Source: Neobacillus sp. PS3-34 (lineage in GTDB: Bacteria > Bacillota > Bacilli > Bacillales > Cytobacillaceae). Taken from it: 64,000 bases of DNA. Under the pieces are notes generated by a model. It made no database searches. It had not been told where the DNA came from and worked only from the letters and a program-made list of their open reading frames with translations. The position numbers were made by a program, and so were the translations under genes. Positions 63,326-64,000 of this stretch are shown piece after piece (the stretch's first letter is position 1; every line of letters starts with the position of its first letter). The stretch lies in the NCBI RefSeq assembly GCF_030915465.1, contig NZ_CP133267.1:4205001-4269000 (forward strand), given 5' to 3'.

Positions 63326-64000
63326 TTACTTGTTTTTCGCTTCCAAGTGAATTTGTTTCGCAGTGTACATCACTCTCATTTTTGGTCCAACTACATCGCT
63401 TGTGGTGATATCGATTTTATTAATTTTTGCAGGGGGATTCTGCAGAATAAAGCCCAGGCTGCCAGTCTTTGTTTCTCCGCCGGCAATATCCCCATTAAGG
63501 TTTTCCTGATAAAAATCATCTTCCGCAATTAGATGCTGGCTGTTGAAGTTTAACGATGCGATCGGTGAGAAATTCACTTTCTCAGACTTGCTGTTAACCA
63601 ATTCAACATTAATTTTTATAAAATCGAATTCATTTTTATCAGTGTATAAGTGAAAAAAATCATTTAAGCTTGTATTAGGCTTGAAGTGCATAATTTTCAC
63701 ATCATTTATAATAAACTCAATGCCATTGAGCAAATAAACCTTGTTGACTGGTAAAATTGACTTTAGAGTCAGCTTCCCTTTTTGACTTGTGATTGATTGC
63801 CCAGAACGTATTAGTTTTAAGTCATCGGGTACATTTGGACTGGGAATAAGCTGTTGATATTTAGGAGCTTCCATAGTTTCCGTTTTTTTCATTGATTCAG
63901 CAGCAGCATGGTTCGGGTGTTCATAATTGGTCATTTCAATCATCAGTACGTTAATGCAGCCAGCCAACAGTGCCAGTACGAATAAAACGAAAAATAGGTT
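63326..64000 (-). CDS. Lipoprotein with DUF4352-like domain, partial (start outside the window)
   Basis: The frame is open to the window edge; translated from the edge it reads FFVLFVLALLAGC, a lipoprotein signal peptide with lipobox LAGC, so a lipidated Cys anchors it to the membrane. The mature part has an unstructured about 40-residue linker (MKKTETMEAPKYQQLIPSP) and an immunoglobulin-like C-terminal domain with IEFIINDVKIMHFKP, similar to DUF4352. Function unknown. Only a few codons at the start are missing. Confidence 0.75.
   Translation of the reverse strand, partial: NLFFVLFVLALLAGCINVLMIEMTNYEHPNHAAAESMKKTETMEAPKYQQLIPSPNVPDDLKLIRSGQSITSQKGKLTLKSILPVNKVYLLNGIEFIINDVKIMHFKPNTSLNDFFHLYTDKNEFDFIKINVELVNSKSEKVNFSPIASLNFNSQHLIAEDDFYQENLNGDIAGGETKTGSLGFILQNPPAKINKIDITTSDVVGPKMRVMYTAKQIHLEAKNK

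Overview
The window reads as chromosomal DNA of an AT-rich, Gram-positive, endospore-forming member of the Bacillaceae. Evidence: AAGGAGG-type ribosome binding sites, TTG/GTG starts, U-tailed hairpin terminators, the spore cortex hydrolase CwlJ, a sporulenol/hopene cyclase, a CcpN/PpsR/PpdK locus and a preQ1 riboswitch with queCDE. A Bacillus, Neobacillus or Mesobacillus-like genus would fit; the sequence alone does not let me choose. There is no prophage, CRISPR array, rRNA or tRNA. One IS3-family element is present.

Layout. 1-9.8 kb: MarR-regulated two-gene efflux operon, YitT-type membrane protein, DJ-1/PfpI protein, a 12.4-copy array of a 52-bp repeat, a GDSL esterase, a PAS-STAS sensor, a MITE-like repeat, cwlJ and a UPF0316 protein. 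9.9-12.6 kb: OpuC-like compatible-solute ABC transporter. 12.7-18.5 kb: Mug-type DNA glycosylase, a decayed glycerol-1-phosphate dehydrogenase coupled to a HAD phosphatase, ppiB, a secreted deacetylase-like protein, an MBL hydrolase and exonuclease III. 18.7-22.9 kb: ccpN-ppsR-ppdK. 23.0-24.5 kb: IS3/IS150-group insertion. 24.6-34.4 kb: Suv3-like helicase, phasin-like protein plus AarF/UbiB kinase, WGR protein, PadR/HAAS/DUF4173 locus and an esterase. 34.5-36.5 kb: preQ1 riboswitch and queC-queD-queE. 36.6-41.9 kb: selenium-binding protein (methanethiol oxidase family) with a His-rich membrane protein, a DUF2515 protein and sqhC. 42-53.5 kb: an acyl-CoA catabolic cluster (CoA ligase, TetR repressor, three SDRs, crotonase, quinone oxidoreductase, two acyl-CoA dehydrogenases, two hotdog hydratases, an aminoglycoside-phosphotransferase-like kinase) with three related operator-like palindromes. 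53.8-64 kb: paired YdcZ transporters around a Crp-type regulator, two HAD/SDR enzymes, GAF-STAS sensor, DUF3231 protein, second MITE-like copy, an ECF sigma/PadR-like/HAAS-FtsW operon, an acetyltransferase and a partial lipoprotein.

The most interesting biology is the fatty-acid cluster. It carries, as separate genes, the kinase and dehydrogenase halves that are fused in animal ACAD10/ACAD11, so a phosphorylation-dependent route for 4-hydroxy-acyl-CoA is a testable hypothesis. The insertion element sits exactly in the loop of a palindrome that its 3-bp target duplication lets one rebuild. The ECF sigma/PadR/HAAS-FtsW operon is an unusual regulated cell-wall module.

A caution dominates the annotation. 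About 20 frame disruptions fall in 14 otherwise well-conserved genes, many of them one base short in homopolymer runs, and queC alone has two within 20 bases. This looks like residual sequencing error in the assembly rather than gene decay. Such genes are annotated here as full-length CDS with the break noted; only the glycerol-1-phosphate dehydrogenase also lacks an internal segment and is called a pseudogene.
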